Of a DNA stretch of 64,000 nucleotides, positions 27,066 to 36,085 are shown piece by piece; position 1 is the stretch's first letter; the number at the start of each line of letters is the position of its first letter. Source of the DNA: Mycobacterium numidiamassiliense (GTDB lineage: Bacteria > Actinomycetota > Actinomycetes > Mycobacteriales > Mycobacteriaceae); assembly GCF_900157365.1 (NCBI RefSeq), contig NZ_FUEZ01000003.1, forward strand, positions 992,001 through 1,056,000, written 5' to 3'. The notes beneath the pieces were generated by a model that was not told the DNA's origin, ran no database searches, and saw nothing but the letters and a program-made list of their open reading frames with translations. Position numbers and translations under genes: made by a program.

Positions 27066-27479
27066 ATGAGGGGTACCAAGCTGGTCACATCCGCCGCTTT
27101 GGCAGCAGCAGCAATCGCGCTGGCAGTGCCCGCGCTGAATTCTACCGCTCCCGCGCTGGCCGACCCGCCGCCAACGGCGCCATACCCGACGCCGAGGACG
27201 CCGTCGCCGCCCAGCGACTACGACGCCCCGTTCAAGAACACCGTCAACGGCTTCGGCATCTACCAGCCGCAAGACCAGCTCGCGTGGCTCGGCAAGATCA
27301 CCTGCGACCGGTTGGCCCACGGTGTGGACCACGACGCATACGCGTCGGCCAACTTCCTGCAGAAGAACCTGCCGCGCGGCACCACCCAGGGGCAAGCCTT
27401 ACAGTTCCTCGGAGCGGCGGTCGACCACTACTGCCCGGACCAGGTCGGCATCGTGCAGGCCGCCGGCAACAACCACTAG
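27066..27479 (+). CDS. Secreted DUF732-type small protein, Rv0559c-like
   Basis: The 137-residue protein has a classic signal peptide (KLVTSAALAAAAIALAV, cleavage after ALA at about 32), a Pro-rich linker (33-55), and a folded domain of about 80 residues with two Cys (ITCDRLAHG and HYCPDQ) that can form the disulfide typical of mycobacterial DUF732 proteins. It would be secreted. The function is unknown. It pairs with the methyltransferase just upstream, as Rv0559c does with Rv0560c. It is convergent with menG. Confidence 0.85.
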   Translation: MRGTKLVTSAALAAAAIALAVPALNSTAPALADPPPTAPYPTPRTPSPPSDYDAPFKNTVNGFGIYQPQDQLAWLGKITCDRLAHGVDHDAYASANFLQKNLPRGTTQGQALQFLGAAVDHYCPDQVGIVQAAGNNH

Positions 27480-27486
27480 GTTCGTT

Positions 27487-28179
27487 TCACCGCAGCGGCT
27501 TGTGCGCGGCGTGTAGCGCCACAATGCCGCCGGTCAGATTGCGCCACCGCACTCCCGACCACCCGGCTTGTTCGATTTGGTGCGCCAGCGCCGCTTGGTC
27601 GGGCCACGCCCTGATGGATTCCGCGAGGTATACGTAGGCGTCGGGATTGCTGGACACCGCCCGCGCCACCCGAGGCAGCGCCTGCATCAGATATTCCTTG
27701 TAGGCGGTGGCGAACAATGTGTTTGTGGGCGTGGAGAACTCGCACACCACCAACCGGCCCCCGGGCCGCGTGACGCGGGCCATTTCACGCAGCCCCGCCA
27801 GCGTGTCGACGACGTTGCGCAGCCCGAAGCTGATGGTGACCGCGTCGAACACACCGTCACCGAACGGGAGCCTGGTGGCGTCGCCGGCCACCTTGGGCAC
27901 CTTGCGCGCACCGCCGGCCGTCAGCATCCCGACCGAGAAATCGGCCGCCACGCACCACGCACCGGATTTACTCAGCTCTTCGGTGGACACCGCGGTGCCG
28001 GCGGCGAGGTCGAGCACCTTCTGGCCGGGCCCGATCCGCAGCGCCCCGCGGGTGGCTCGCCGCCAGGCGCGGTCCTGACCGAGTGACAGCACCGTGTTGG
28101 TCAGGTCGTAGCGACGGGCGACGCCGTCGAACATCGACGCGACGTCCCGGGGGTCCTTGTCCAGGGCCGCGCGATTCAC
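27487..28179 (-). CDS. menG: Demethylmenaquinone methyltransferase
   Basis: MenG (UbiE family) transfers a methyl group from SAM to demethylmenaquinone, the last ring step. The 230-residue protein shows [14 protein letters not shown] (15-28), the SAM loop [35 protein letters not shown] and the C-terminal [10 protein letters not shown], all family signatures. The length is normal. It is equivalent to Rv0558. It is divergent from the short-chain dehydrogenase (58-bp gap) and convergent with the Rv0559c-type gene. Confidence 0.95.
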   Translation of the reverse strand: MNRAALDKDPRDVASMFDGVARRYDLTNTVLSLGQDRAWRRATRGALRIGPGQKVLDLAAGTAVSTEELSKSGAWCVAADFSVGMLTAGGARKVPKVAGDATRLPFGDGVFDAVTISFGLRNVVDTLAGLREMARVTRPGGRLVVCEFSTPTNTLFATAYKEYLMQALPRVARAVSSNPDAYVYLAESIRAWPDQAALAHQIEQAGWSGVRWRNLTGGIVALHAAHKPLR

Positions 28180-28237
28180 GACCTGAACGCTACCTTGCCT
28201 CGGGATCGGGAATCAGACGACGGCGGATGCGTTGCAC

Positions 28238-29068
28238 ATGCGCGTGAGCGAAAAAGTTTGGTTGATCACCGGTACATCGCGTGGATTCGGGCGCTCCTGG
28301 GCGATTGCCGCGCTGGAGCGGGGCGACAAAGTGGCCGCCACCGCGCGCAACACGGCCTCGCTGGATGACCTGGCGGAGAAATACGGCGACGCGTTGCTGC
28401 CCATTGCGTTGGACGTCACCGATCGCGAGGCGGACTTCGCCGCGGTCAAGCAGGCACACGACCACTTCGGGCGATTGGACATCGTGGTCAACAACGCCGG
28501 CTATGGCCAGTTCGGCTTCGTCGAAGAGCTGTCCGAGCAGGACGCACGCGATCAGATCGAAACCAATCTGTTCGGCGCGCTGTGGATCACCCAGGCCGCC
28601 TTGCCATACCTGCGGGCACAGCGCAGCGGTCACATCATCCAGGTGTCCTCGATCGGGGGCATCTCGGCGTTTCCGTTGGTCGGCGCGTATCACGCGTCCA
28701 AGTGGGCGCTGGAGGGCTTCTCGCAGGCGCTGGCGCAGGAGGTCGTCTCGTTCGGGGTGCACGTCACGCTGATCGAACCGGGCGGTTTTGACACCGATTG
28801 GGCGGGCCCGTCGGCAAAGCACGCCGCGCGGCTGTCCGACTATGACGAGGTGCGCGCCGCGGTCGAGGCCGAACGCAGCACGCGGTGGGCCAATCCCGGC
28901 AATCCGGAAGCGTCGGCGGCCGCGCTGCTGAAGGTGGTGGACGCCGAGGAGCCGCCGTTGCGGGTCTTCTTCGGCGCCTCGCCGCTCGCGACGGCCAAGG
29001 CCGACTACGAGAGTCGGTTACGCACCTGGGAGCAGTGGCAGCCGGTCGCCGAGCTCGCGCAGGGCTGA
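28238..29068 (+). CDS. Short-chain dehydrogenase/reductase
   Basis: The 276-residue NAD(P)-dependent oxidoreductase has the cofactor loop TGTSRGFG (about 10-17), VVNNAGYGQ (about 84-92), the catalytic Ser in IIQVSSIGG and Tyr/Lys in YHASK (about 153-157). It starts at ATG 28238; a TTG at 28232 is an alternative. Many proteins of this classical SDR group act on hydroxyl or keto groups of small molecules, and the substrate is not evident. It lies convergent with mgtA and divergent from menG and is not part of the M. tuberculosis men order that I recall. Confidence 0.88.
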   Translation: MRVSEKVWLITGTSRGFGRSWAIAALERGDKVAATARNTASLDDLAEKYGDALLPIALDVTDREADFAAVKQAHDHFGRLDIVVNNAGYGQFGFVEELSEQDARDQIETNLFGALWITQAALPYLRAQRSGHIIQVSSIGGISAFPLVGAYHASKWALEGFSQALAQEVVSFGVHVTLIEPGGFDTDWAGPSAKHAARLSDYDEVRAAVEAERSTRWANPGNPEASAAALLKVVDAEEPPLRVFFGASPLATAKADYESRLRTWEQWQPVAELAQG

Positions 29069-29093
29069 CTTTCTTTGTAGCCGGCGGTTGCCG

Positions 29094-30245
29094 TTACGCA
29101 TACCGGCGAAGCGACGTGCGCGGTTTGGCGCCCGCATAGGGCGATTGCACCGCCCAGTAATGGCCGAGCAGTTCGTCGCAGATGGCCGACCAGCTGCGGG
29201 CCAGCACGCTGCGCCGGGCCGCCTGCGAATAGCGTGGTCGCTCTTCGAGCAGGTGGTCGACAGCGGCGGGCAGCCGGGACTCGAACTCGTCGACGGGCAG
29301 CAAAAGTCCAGTGCGCCATGGGGTTACCAGGTCGCGTGGTCCGCCCGCGTCGGGCGCGATCACCGGCAACCCGGAGGCCAGCGCCTCTTGCACGACTTGG
29401 CAGAACGTCTCGTGCTCGCCGGCGTGCACGAAGACGTCCATGCTGGCATACGCTGCGGCCAGGTCGTCACCGTAGAGCGCACCGGTGAAAACTGCTGAGG
29501 GCATTGCCGATTGGAGCTTGGCCCGGTCGACACCATCGCCGACGATGACGACCTGGACCGCGTCGCCGGCCGCCAGTGCGGCAAGGCGCTCCACATGCTT
29601 TTCCGGAGCGAGACGACCAACGAACCCGACGATCGGCTTATTGTCCGGCGACCAGTGCCGCCTGAGCAGCTCGTCGCGGCCCGACGGCGCGAAGCGGATC
29701 ACGTCGACACCGCGAGCCCACTGGTGAACTCGCGGAATACGATGAGCGACAAGGGATTCCACTGTTGCGGTGGATGGCGCCAGGGTGCGGTCCGCTAGGC
29801 GGTGCAGGTGGCGGAACCACGCCCACGCCGCCCGCGTCGTCATCCCGATGCCGTAGCTCTCCGCGAAGCCGGGAACGTCGGTTTGATACACCGCGACCGT
29901 CGGCACGCCCAAGTAGCGGGCGGCGCGGACCCCGCCATATCCGAGCAGCGCCGGCGACGCGAGGTGAACCACGTCGGGTTCGAATGCGCGCAGCATCTTC
30001 AGCATTCGGGGCATGGGAACACCGAGCGGCAGCGTGGTCACCTTCGGAAACATGCGAGACGGCACCCGGTGCACCTGGACGCCGTCGTGAATGCGGTCGG
30101 CAGGGGGTTCACCCGGCGGGTTGTCGGGTGCGATAACGAGGGCCTCGTGGCCGTTTTGGCGCAAATGCTCGAGCACCCGGACCACCGAGTTGCTGACGCC
30201 GTTGACATGCGGGAGGAAAGATTCTGCGACGATGGCAACGCGCAC
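29094..30245 (-). CDS. mgtA: GDP-mannose-dependent alpha-mannosyltransferase (MgtA, Rv0557-like)
   Basis: The 383-residue GT4-family glycosyltransferase has the acceptor-side motif [12 protein letters not shown], the central [13 protein letters not shown] ([11 protein letters not shown]) and the EX7E region [20 protein letters not shown]. The M. tuberculosis enzyme mannosylates a glucuronosyl diacylglycerol, giving a lipomannan-like glycolipid, and was earlier called PimB. The GTG at 30245 is preferred to the open frame to 30293 because homology begins at [10 protein letters not shown]. It acts on the cytoplasmic membrane face. It lies 80 bp downstream of the Rv0556-type gene. Confidence 0.92.
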   Translation of the reverse strand: MRVAIVAESFLPHVNGVSNSVVRVLEHLRQNGHEALVIAPDNPPGEPPADRIHDGVQVHRVPSRMFPKVTTLPLGVPMPRMLKMLRAFEPDVVHLASPALLGYGGVRAARYLGVPTVAVYQTDVPGFAESYGIGMTTRAAWAWFRHLHRLADRTLAPSTATVESLVAHRIPRVHQWARGVDVIRFAPSGRDELLRRHWSPDNKPIVGFVGRLAPEKHVERLAALAAGDAVQVVIVGDGVDRAKLQSAMPSAVFTGALYGDDLAAAYASMDVFVHAGEHETFCQVVQEALASGLPVIAPDAGGPRDLVTPWRTGLLLPVDEFESRLPAAVDHLLEERPRYSQAARRSVLARSWSAICDELLGHYWAVQSPYAGAKPRTSLRRYA

Positions 30246-30325
30246 ACCCCCACGGTGGCAGCTTTGACTGTCGTTAAGGTTGCCGACGGGCATACGCGAC
30301 GCGAAATCTCCTGCTCAACATGGGA

Positions 30326-30847
30326 TCAACTACCGCCAGTAACCTGCCCGGACTCGACCTGATCGTCCAATCGCTTGTCCAGCAGGGCCAGCCCCCCCAG
30401 CGTAACCAGCGCGACAAGCCATGCCACCACCGCTATGGACCCCGCCGGGATGATCGCCAGCCCGGCGTTGCGGTGCTGGACTCGGACCAGATTGGGGTCA
30501 CTTTTGTTGTATTCCACGTATATCCGCATGCCGGTGGACAATTCGGACGGATATAGCACGCCGAGCTCCGGTCGGTAGGTAACCCGCTCGGGTGTGACGA
30601 ACTCAATAGTCGAGCGCCGCGGTCCGGCGCTGAGCACCTCGGCCTGCGCCACACCCATATTGTGTTGAATGGCAACGTCGTCGCGCCAGGCACCGGCTAC
30701 CAGCAACACCGACTGCAGCGTCACCAAACCGGCGATGATGAGCACCGTGATGCGCACCCACCGCAACACGGCCCTCGCCCGGGTATCCGGCGGTTCATCG
30801 CTGCGCCCGTGGATCAAGATGCGCAGCAGGGCCTTTGGCGATCTCAC
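30326..30847 (-). CDS. DUF3592-type membrane protein, Rv0556-like
   Basis: The 173-residue protein has two membrane segments (about 35-58 and 140-160) around an extracytoplasmic beta-type domain with [12 protein letters not shown] and [14 protein letters not shown], features of DUF3592. The GTG at 30847 overlaps the menD stop as GTGA (30844-30847), so translation is coupled. The longer frame into menD is rejected. The function is unknown; constant linkage to menD suggests a role near quinone synthesis or a shared transcript only. Confidence 0.85.
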   Translation of the reverse strand: MRSPKALLRILIHGRSDEPPDTRARAVLRWVRITVLIIAGLVTLQSVLLVAGAWRDDVAIQHNMGVAQAEVLSAGPRRSTIEFVTPERVTYRPELGVLYPSELSTGMRIYVEYNKSDPNLVRVQHRNAGLAIIPAGSIAVVAWLVALVTLGGLALLDKRLDDQVESGQVTGGS

Positions 30848-32493
30848 AGGGCAGCTCTGATGGCGGCGTGCAACTGCCGCAGCGAGGACCGGTCGGCCTT
30901 GACCTCCAATACCCGCATGCCGGTGCCGGATTCGCTTAGCGCCGCTCCCAGTTCGTCGACCTCGATCTGCCGGCTCTCCACGTGATAGGCGCGACACAGC
31001 GCGCCCACGTCGACGTCGTGCGGCGTGCCGAAGATCCGGGAAGACACGTCGGAAAACCGCGGGTCACCCTGCTCGAGTAACTCGAAGATCCCGCCGCCGT
31101 TGTCATTGGACACCACGATGGTCAGGTTTCGTGGCGTCGGCTCGGTGGGGCCGATCAGCAGTCCGGAGCTGTCGTGCACGAAGGTCAGGTCGCCGAGCAG
31201 CGCGACGGTGCGGGCCGGACTCTCCGGGGTGCCGGTGCGCTCGTGGGCTAAGGCCGCCCCGATCGCCGTCGACACGGTGCCGTCGATGCCGGCGACCCCA
31301 CGATTGGACCGCACCCGGATGCCTTCGGTGTCCAGGCCCACCAGTGCGGCATCGCGGACCGGGTTCGACGCGCCCAGCACGAGCTGATCGCCGGGCCGCA
31401 GCGCGTCGGCCACGGCGGCGGCGACATGCAGGCCGGTGGTCAACGGGTGAGCCGCCAGCTGATCGCGGACCGCCGCGAGCGCGTGCTCGTGCACCTGGGC
31501 GCAACGCTGCAACCACGCCGGATCGGGCGTGCCCGACGTGACCGCCCGGGTGCCGGTGGCCGCCGAGTTACCCGAGACATCCGGCCAGCGCGGCCCGGTG
31601 GTCAGCGCGTACACCGGCACCCGCGGGTCGGCCAGCAGCGCCGACACCGGGCGGTGCAGGGTCGGGCGGCCCAGCATGATCACCTGCTTGGGGTGCAGCA
31701 GCGGCAACGCCAACGGGTGCAACGGGTTGGTTGCGGGCAGCGCAGTCGGCTCGGCCACCGTCGGCAGCTGAGCGAGGGTGGGCTGCGGGCCCGCACCGTG
31801 CCCGGCGATGACGACGGTGTCGATCGACAGATCGATATCCAGTGGCTGGTCGAAGGTGACCGGCGGCGTGTAGGTCCATGGCTTGCCGTCGGGGCGGCCC
31901 GGCGGGATCACCGCACCGCGGGGTTCCGGGTCGGGTACCAACGGCTCGCGCAGCGGAATGTCGAAGTGCACGGGACCGGCGTTGGCGGTGCGAGAACCCG
32001 TGGCAGCGGCCAACACTCGGCAGGTGGCCGATCGCCAGGTGGCATTGAGCGAATCCAGCCGATCGGGTGCGTCCTCGGCCAGACCCAGGTTGATCATGGC
32101 GCGCACCTGGGTACCGAAGTAGCCGAGCTGCTCCATGGTCTGGTTCGCGCCGGTGCCCAGCAGTTCGTAGGGCCGGTTGGCCGACAGCACGATCAACGGC
32201 ACCCGCGCGTAGTTGGCCTCGACCACCGCCGGGCCGAGATTGGCTACGGCGGTGCCCGACGTCATCGCAACGCAGACGGGTGCGCCTGCGGCGATCGCCA
32301 GGCCGATGGCCAGAAAGCCCGCGGTGCGTTCGTCGATGCGGACATGCAACCGGATTCGCCCGGAGCGGTCGGCGTCGTGCAACGCGAATGCCAGCGGCGC
32401 GTTGCGTGAGCCGGGGCACAACACCACATCGCGAACACCGCCGCGAATCAGCTCGTCAACGACGACGCGGGCCTGTGTCGTCGACGGGTTCAT
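30844..32493 (-). CDS. menD: SEPHCHC synthase, MenD
   Basis: MenD is a thiamine-diphosphate enzyme that joins isochorismate and 2-oxoglutarate, the first committed menaquinone step. The 549-residue protein has [12 protein letters not shown] (about 23-34), [15 protein letters not shown] with the catalytic glutamate, and the ThDP/Mg motif GDLTFVHD followed by NDNGGGIF. The length agrees with the family. It is equivalent to Rv0555. The gene is followed by the coupled Rv0556-type frame; bpoC lies 92 bp upstream on the same strand. Confidence 0.96.
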   Translation of the reverse strand: MNPSTTQARVVVDELIRGGVRDVVLCPGSRNAPLAFALHDADRSGRIRLHVRIDERTAGFLAIGLAIAAGAPVCVAMTSGTAVANLGPAVVEANYARVPLIVLSANRPYELLGTGANQTMEQLGYFGTQVRAMINLGLAEDAPDRLDSLNATWRSATCRVLAAATGSRTANAGPVHFDIPLREPLVPDPEPRGAVIPPGRPDGKPWTYTPPVTFDQPLDIDLSIDTVVIAGHGAGPQPTLAQLPTVAEPTALPATNPLHPLALPLLHPKQVIMLGRPTLHRPVSALLADPRVPVYALTTGPRWPDVSGNSAATGTRAVTSGTPDPAWLQRCAQVHEHALAAVRDQLAAHPLTTGLHVAAAVADALRPGDQLVLGASNPVRDAALVGLDTEGIRVRSNRGVAGIDGTVSTAIGAALAHERTGTPESPARTVALLGDLTFVHDSSGLLIGPTEPTPRNLTIVVSNDNGGGIFELLEQGDPRFSDVSSRIFGTPHDVDVGALCRAYHVESRQIEVDELGAALSESGTGMRVLEVKADRSSLRQLHAAIRAAL

Positions 32494-32585
32494 TCCTACA
32501 GGGTGTCACAGCCCGCTGACGATGCGGGCCGCGAGCGGCCCGGGGAGGAAGCGGGCAATTAAGGCACAGCCGGGGCTTGGACAGC

Positions 32586-33374
32586 TCATGCGTTGACGCT
32601 GGCGAAGAACTGCAGCGCCGCGTTGTTGACCGCCTCCGGCCGCTCCAGGAAGCCGAGATGCCCGGCGTCGGGTATCTGCAGGTAGCGGCCGTTGGGCAGG
32701 GCGGATGCGACCTCGCGTCCGAGGTGCGGCGGCGTCACCACATCGTCGGAGAAGCCCATCACCAGTACCGGCGCCGCGATGCTGCGGTACGCCGGCAACC
32801 GGTTGTTCTTGGGAGACACCCCCAGCTGGCAGCGCAGCCCCGCAGTGCGTTGCACGGGCCACGTGCTGAACATGGTGAACCAGTCGGCGACGGCCGCGTC
32901 ATCGTTGATCGTCTTGCGCGAAAAGCTTTCCAGCAGGCGAACTTTCGCCTCGTAAGCGGGCGGCAGCTGGATGCCCGACCCGTAGAGCTCGTCCTCGGCC
33001 TCGTGAAACGACTGACGGGCTCGGTCCAGGCGGCCGCGGGTAGCCATCAGGACGGCGGCGTGCACCAGCTCGGGCCGGGCCACCATGAGTTCCTGCGCGA
33101 TGAACGCCCCCATCGACACTCCGACGATGCGGGCCGGGGCGGCGCCCAGGGATTCGATCAGTTCAGCCGTGTCGGCGACCATGGTCTGCGTCGTGAAGCC
33201 TTCGGCGCTTCCGGTGGCACCGATGCCGCGATTGTCGAACGTAATGACGCGGTATCCCGCCTGCAGAAACGCCGGAACCTGATGCGGCAGCCAGGTACGC
33301 CCCGGTCCGCCTTGGCCGGCGATAAAGACCACGGGGTCACCCGACCCGCGGTCGTCGTAAGCCAAATTAATCAC
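32586..33374 (-). CDS. bpoC: Alpha/beta hydrolase BpoC, possible MenH
   Basis: The 262-residue alpha/beta hydrolase has an oxyanion region FIAGQGGPGRTW, the nucleophile elbow GVSMGAF, an acid in MGFSDDVVTP and the base His in PDAGHLGF. It was named a bromoperoxidase by similarity in M. tuberculosis (Rv0554). The GTG at 33374 matches the 262-residue length and overlaps the menC end by 8 nt; an ATG at 33389 is less likely. Located between menC and menD, where other bacteria have menH, it may release pyruvate from SEPHCHC. That assignment is inference. Confidence 0.88.
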   Translation of the reverse strand: MINLAYDDRGSGDPVVFIAGQGGPGRTWLPHQVPAFLQAGYRVITFDNRGIGATGSAEGFTTQTMVADTAELIESLGAAPARIVGVSMGAFIAQELMVARPELVHAAVLMATRGRLDRARQSFHEAEDELYGSGIQLPPAYEAKVRLLESFSRKTINDDAAVADWFTMFSTWPVQRTAGLRCQLGVSPKNNRLPAYRSIAAPVLVMGFSDDVVTPPHLGREVASALPNGRYLQIPDAGHLGFLERPEAVNNAALQFFASVNA

Positions 33375-34341
33375 TCGACGACGGTACAAGCAGCGGATAG
33401 CAGGCGTTGACCCGGTCGATCCACCACTGTCGCCGCTCGGGCGGCGCGGCCAGGGCGCGCAGCCGTTCGGGGTCCGGCGTCACCGGCCCGACGGCCAGGC
33501 TTCCGTCAACGGGCGCGGCGATCTCGGCGACATCGTCGACGAAGAGGCCGCCCGTCCCCAACCCGCAGGCATGCTCGAGGCGCGGCAGCGCGGCCGCCGC
33601 GCTCAGCCCGGCCGCGATCCCCACCGCGGAGTCCAGCGCGCTGGAGACCACGACCGGGATGTCGATCTGCGCGGCGATCTCGAGCAGGGCCGAAATGCCG
33701 CCCAGTGGAGCAACTTTGAGCACCGCGATGTCGGCGGCGTGAGCCCGGACCACGGCAAGTGGGTCGGCGGCCTTGCGGATGCTTTCGTCGGCCGCGATCG
33801 GCACGTCGACGCGCCGGCGCAGCTCGGCGAGCTCGTCGACGCCTGCGCAGGGCTGTTCGAGGTACTCCAGCGGGCCGTCGGCCGTCAGGGCCGCCGCGGC
33901 CCGGGCCGCCTGCTCGACGGTCCAGCCGCCGTTGGCGTCCACCCGCACCGTCGCAACCAGTTCGCGCACCGCGTTGACCCGCTCGACGTCGTCGGCCAGC
34001 GTCTGCCCCGGCTCGGCGACCTTGACTTTCGCCGTACGGGCGCCGGGAAAGCGGGCCAGCACCTCGGGTACCTGAGCAGCGGCGACGGCGGGCACGGTGG
34101 CGTTGATCGGGATGCGGTCGCGCCGCGGCGGGGGTGGCTGCCGGTAGGCGCCCTCGATGCCGGAGGCCAGCCAGGCGGCGGCCTCCACCGGCCCGTATTC
34201 GACAAACGGCCCGAACTCCCCCCACCCGGCCGGGCCTTCGAGCAACGCGACCTCACGGGTGGTGATGCCGCGAAAGCGCACCCGCATCGGCAGCGCCACC
34301 ACGTGCAGGCGGTCCAGTAGTTCCGCCAGCCGCGGCGTCAC
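33367..34341 (-). CDS. menC: o-Succinylbenzoate synthase
   Basis: MenC dehydrates SHCHC to o-succinylbenzoate. It belongs to the enolase superfamily: the Lys pair is in AKVKVAE (about 120-126), metal ligands in VRVDANGGW, LEYLEQP and AADES, and the second catalytic Lys in VLKVAPLGG. The GTG at 34341 overlaps the amidohydrolase stop as GTGA and gives 324 residues, normal for actinobacteria. The much longer frame upstream (to 34695) is antisense-free but lies inside the amidohydrolase and is rejected. It is coupled to bpoC downstream. Confidence 0.94.
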   Translation of the reverse strand: MTPRLAELLDRLHVVALPMRVRFRGITTREVALLEGPAGWGEFGPFVEYGPVEAAAWLASGIEGAYRQPPPPRRDRIPINATVPAVAAAQVPEVLARFPGARTAKVKVAEPGQTLADDVERVNAVRELVATVRVDANGGWTVEQAARAAAALTADGPLEYLEQPCAGVDELAELRRRVDVPIAADESIRKAADPLAVVRAHAADIAVLKVAPLGGISALLEIAAQIDIPVVVSSALDSAVGIAAGLSAAAALPRLEHACGLGTGGLFVDDVAEIAAPVDGSLAVGPVTPDPERLRALAAPPERRQWWIDRVNACYPLLVPSSSD

Positions 34342-35954
34342 TGCTGATAGACCTGGCGGCCCGCCAGATACGTGGCCCGCACCTCGAGGTCCGCGATCCG
34401 CTCGGGCGGCACCGTGCGCGGATCGGCCGACAGCACCACCAGGTCCGCGTATTTGCCGACCTCGAGCGAGCCGATCACGTCGTCGGCGAACAACTGATAC
34501 GCGGCGTCGATGGTCTGCGCGCGGATCGCCTGGTCGACGGTCAGACACTCTTCGGGCGCCAGCACCCGGCCGCTGGGCGCCGTGCGGGTCACCGCCACGC
34601 TGATGTTGCGCAGCGGCTCTTCGGGTGTGACCGGCGGATCGTTGTGCAGCGAGATGCGCATGCCGGTGGCCACCGCGGATCCTGCTGGCATCCAACGGGA
34701 TCCGCGCTCTTCGCCGAACAGCCCGTCGACAATGACGTCGCCCCAGTAGTGGATCTGGTCGACGAAGATGCTGCAGGTGACGCCGAGATCGGCGGCGCGT
34801 TGCAGTTGCTCGTCACGAATGGCGCCGACGTGCTCGAGCCGCAGCCGGTGGTCGTCGCGCGGATTGCGTTGCAGCGCTTCCTCATACACGTCGAGGATGG
34901 TGTCGACGCCGGCGTCGCCCTGCACATGGCAGGCCATCTGCCAGCCCAGCGGGTAGTAGGCGGCGACGATTTCTCGCAGCTGTTCGGCGGTGTAGTTCGC
35001 GCATCCGCAGGAGCCGGGCGTCACACCGATGGTGCGGGTCGCATCGGTGTCCAGGTAGGGAAAACTCAGCGCGATGTTGCCGATCCACGGCGAGCCGTCG
35101 ACCCAGATCTTGATGCCGACCTGGCGCAGCATGTCGTCGCCCTCGCCGGGGCTTGCGGTGGTGGACATCTGCGGATTGGAGACCTCGTAGGTCCGCAGCC
35201 GCACCGTTAGCTTGCCGCTCAGCTCCTCGACCAGCGGCCCGAAATTCGGGTCGAACGCCATCTCCGAACACGTGGTCAGCCCGGCGCGGTTGAGCCGCAC
35301 ACACTCGTCGAGCAGCATCGCCGGGTAGCTATCGGCCTGGATGGCGCCACTTAGCAGCGGAAACACCGCGGCGATTTCCTCGGCGGTGCCGTCGAGTTCA
35401 CCGTCGGCATCCCGGCCGTACTTGGCGCCCTTCGGGTCGGGGGTGTCGCGGGTCAGCCCGTTGAGCTGCGCGGCGCGCGAATTGAAGAAGGCCTTGTGCC
35501 CGGAGTTGTGGATGATGACCAGCGGGCTGTCCGGCGCGACGTCGTCGAGCCAGGCCAGCGTGGGATCCGGCAGACCCGACTGCAACAGCGCGTCCCAGCC
35601 GTTCAGGTAGGCGCCGGTCGCCCCCCGCTTTGCCACCTCGTGGTGGATGGCCGCGACCACGTCGTCGGGGTCGGGGATGGTGACCGGGCGGATGTCGACG
35701 AGCCGGTCCGACAGCGCGACGGCCTCCATTAGCGGATGGCCATGCGCCTCAATAAATCCCGGCATGACGCAGCCGTCGCCGATGTCGATGGTCCGGGTGT
35801 CGGGGCCGACGTGCGCGGCGACCTCGGAGCGCGAACCGACGGCGACGATTCGGCCGTCGGCCACGGCGAGCGCCTCGGCGGTGGGCTGGGATTCATCGAC
35901 GGTCAATACGGTTCCGGTGATGACTAATTCAGCGACGGGGTCTGCATCGGCCAT
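34338..35954 (-). CDS. YtcJ-like amidohydrolase (amidohydrolase family 3), Rv0552-like
   Basis: The 538-residue metal-dependent hydrolase has the HxH metal motif GFIEAHGHPL (about 65-74), a TIM-barrel body with HVQGDAGVDTI and LEHVGAI, and a C-terminal beta-sandwich GSLEVGKYADLVVLSADP. YtcJ relatives hydrolyse amide or ester bonds of largely unknown substrates. It heads the coupled minus-strand unit amidohydrolase-menC-bpoC-menD, so it is expressed with menaquinone genes although no menaquinone step requires it. It is divergent from fadD8 with 131 bp between. Confidence 0.88.
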   Translation of the reverse strand: MADADPVAELVITGTVLTVDESQPTAEALAVADGRIVAVGSRSEVAAHVGPDTRTIDIGDGCVMPGFIEAHGHPLMEAVALSDRLVDIRPVTIPDPDDVVAAIHHEVAKRGATGAYLNGWDALLQSGLPDPTLAWLDDVAPDSPLVIIHNSGHKAFFNSRAAQLNGLTRDTPDPKGAKYGRDADGELDGTAEEIAAVFPLLSGAIQADSYPAMLLDECVRLNRAGLTTCSEMAFDPNFGPLVEELSGKLTVRLRTYEVSNPQMSTTASPGEGDDMLRQVGIKIWVDGSPWIGNIALSFPYLDTDATRTIGVTPGSCGCANYTAEQLREIVAAYYPLGWQMACHVQGDAGVDTILDVYEEALQRNPRDDHRLRLEHVGAIRDEQLQRAADLGVTCSIFVDQIHYWGDVIVDGLFGEERGSRWMPAGSAVATGMRISLHNDPPVTPEEPLRNISVAVTRTAPSGRVLAPEECLTVDQAIRAQTIDAAYQLFADDVIGSLEVGKYADLVVLSADPRTVPPERIADLEVRATYLAGRQVYQQ

Positions 35955-36061
35955 GGGCAGAAAGCCTAGTGGCGATCGCGAGTGCGGTGTAGCCGTAAGA
36001 AGCGGGTCGCCACGGAAAGCCCAGTCTGCGGCCGCCCTTCGAGGGGGTAGCAGACAAGAAT

Positions 36062-36075
36062 TGCAACACGTTCTA
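36062..36075 (+). promoter_or_regulatory. KstR-like operator upstream of fadD8
   Basis: TGCAACACGTTCTA matches the published mycobacterial KstR consensus TnnAACnnGTTnnA at every fixed position. It ends 10 nt before the fadD8 ATG, where it would overlap the transcription start. KstR represses sterol-degradation genes. Whether fadD8 belongs to that regulon is not shown by sequence alone. Confidence 0.5.
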
Positions 36076-36085
36076 GTCTGGCCAC

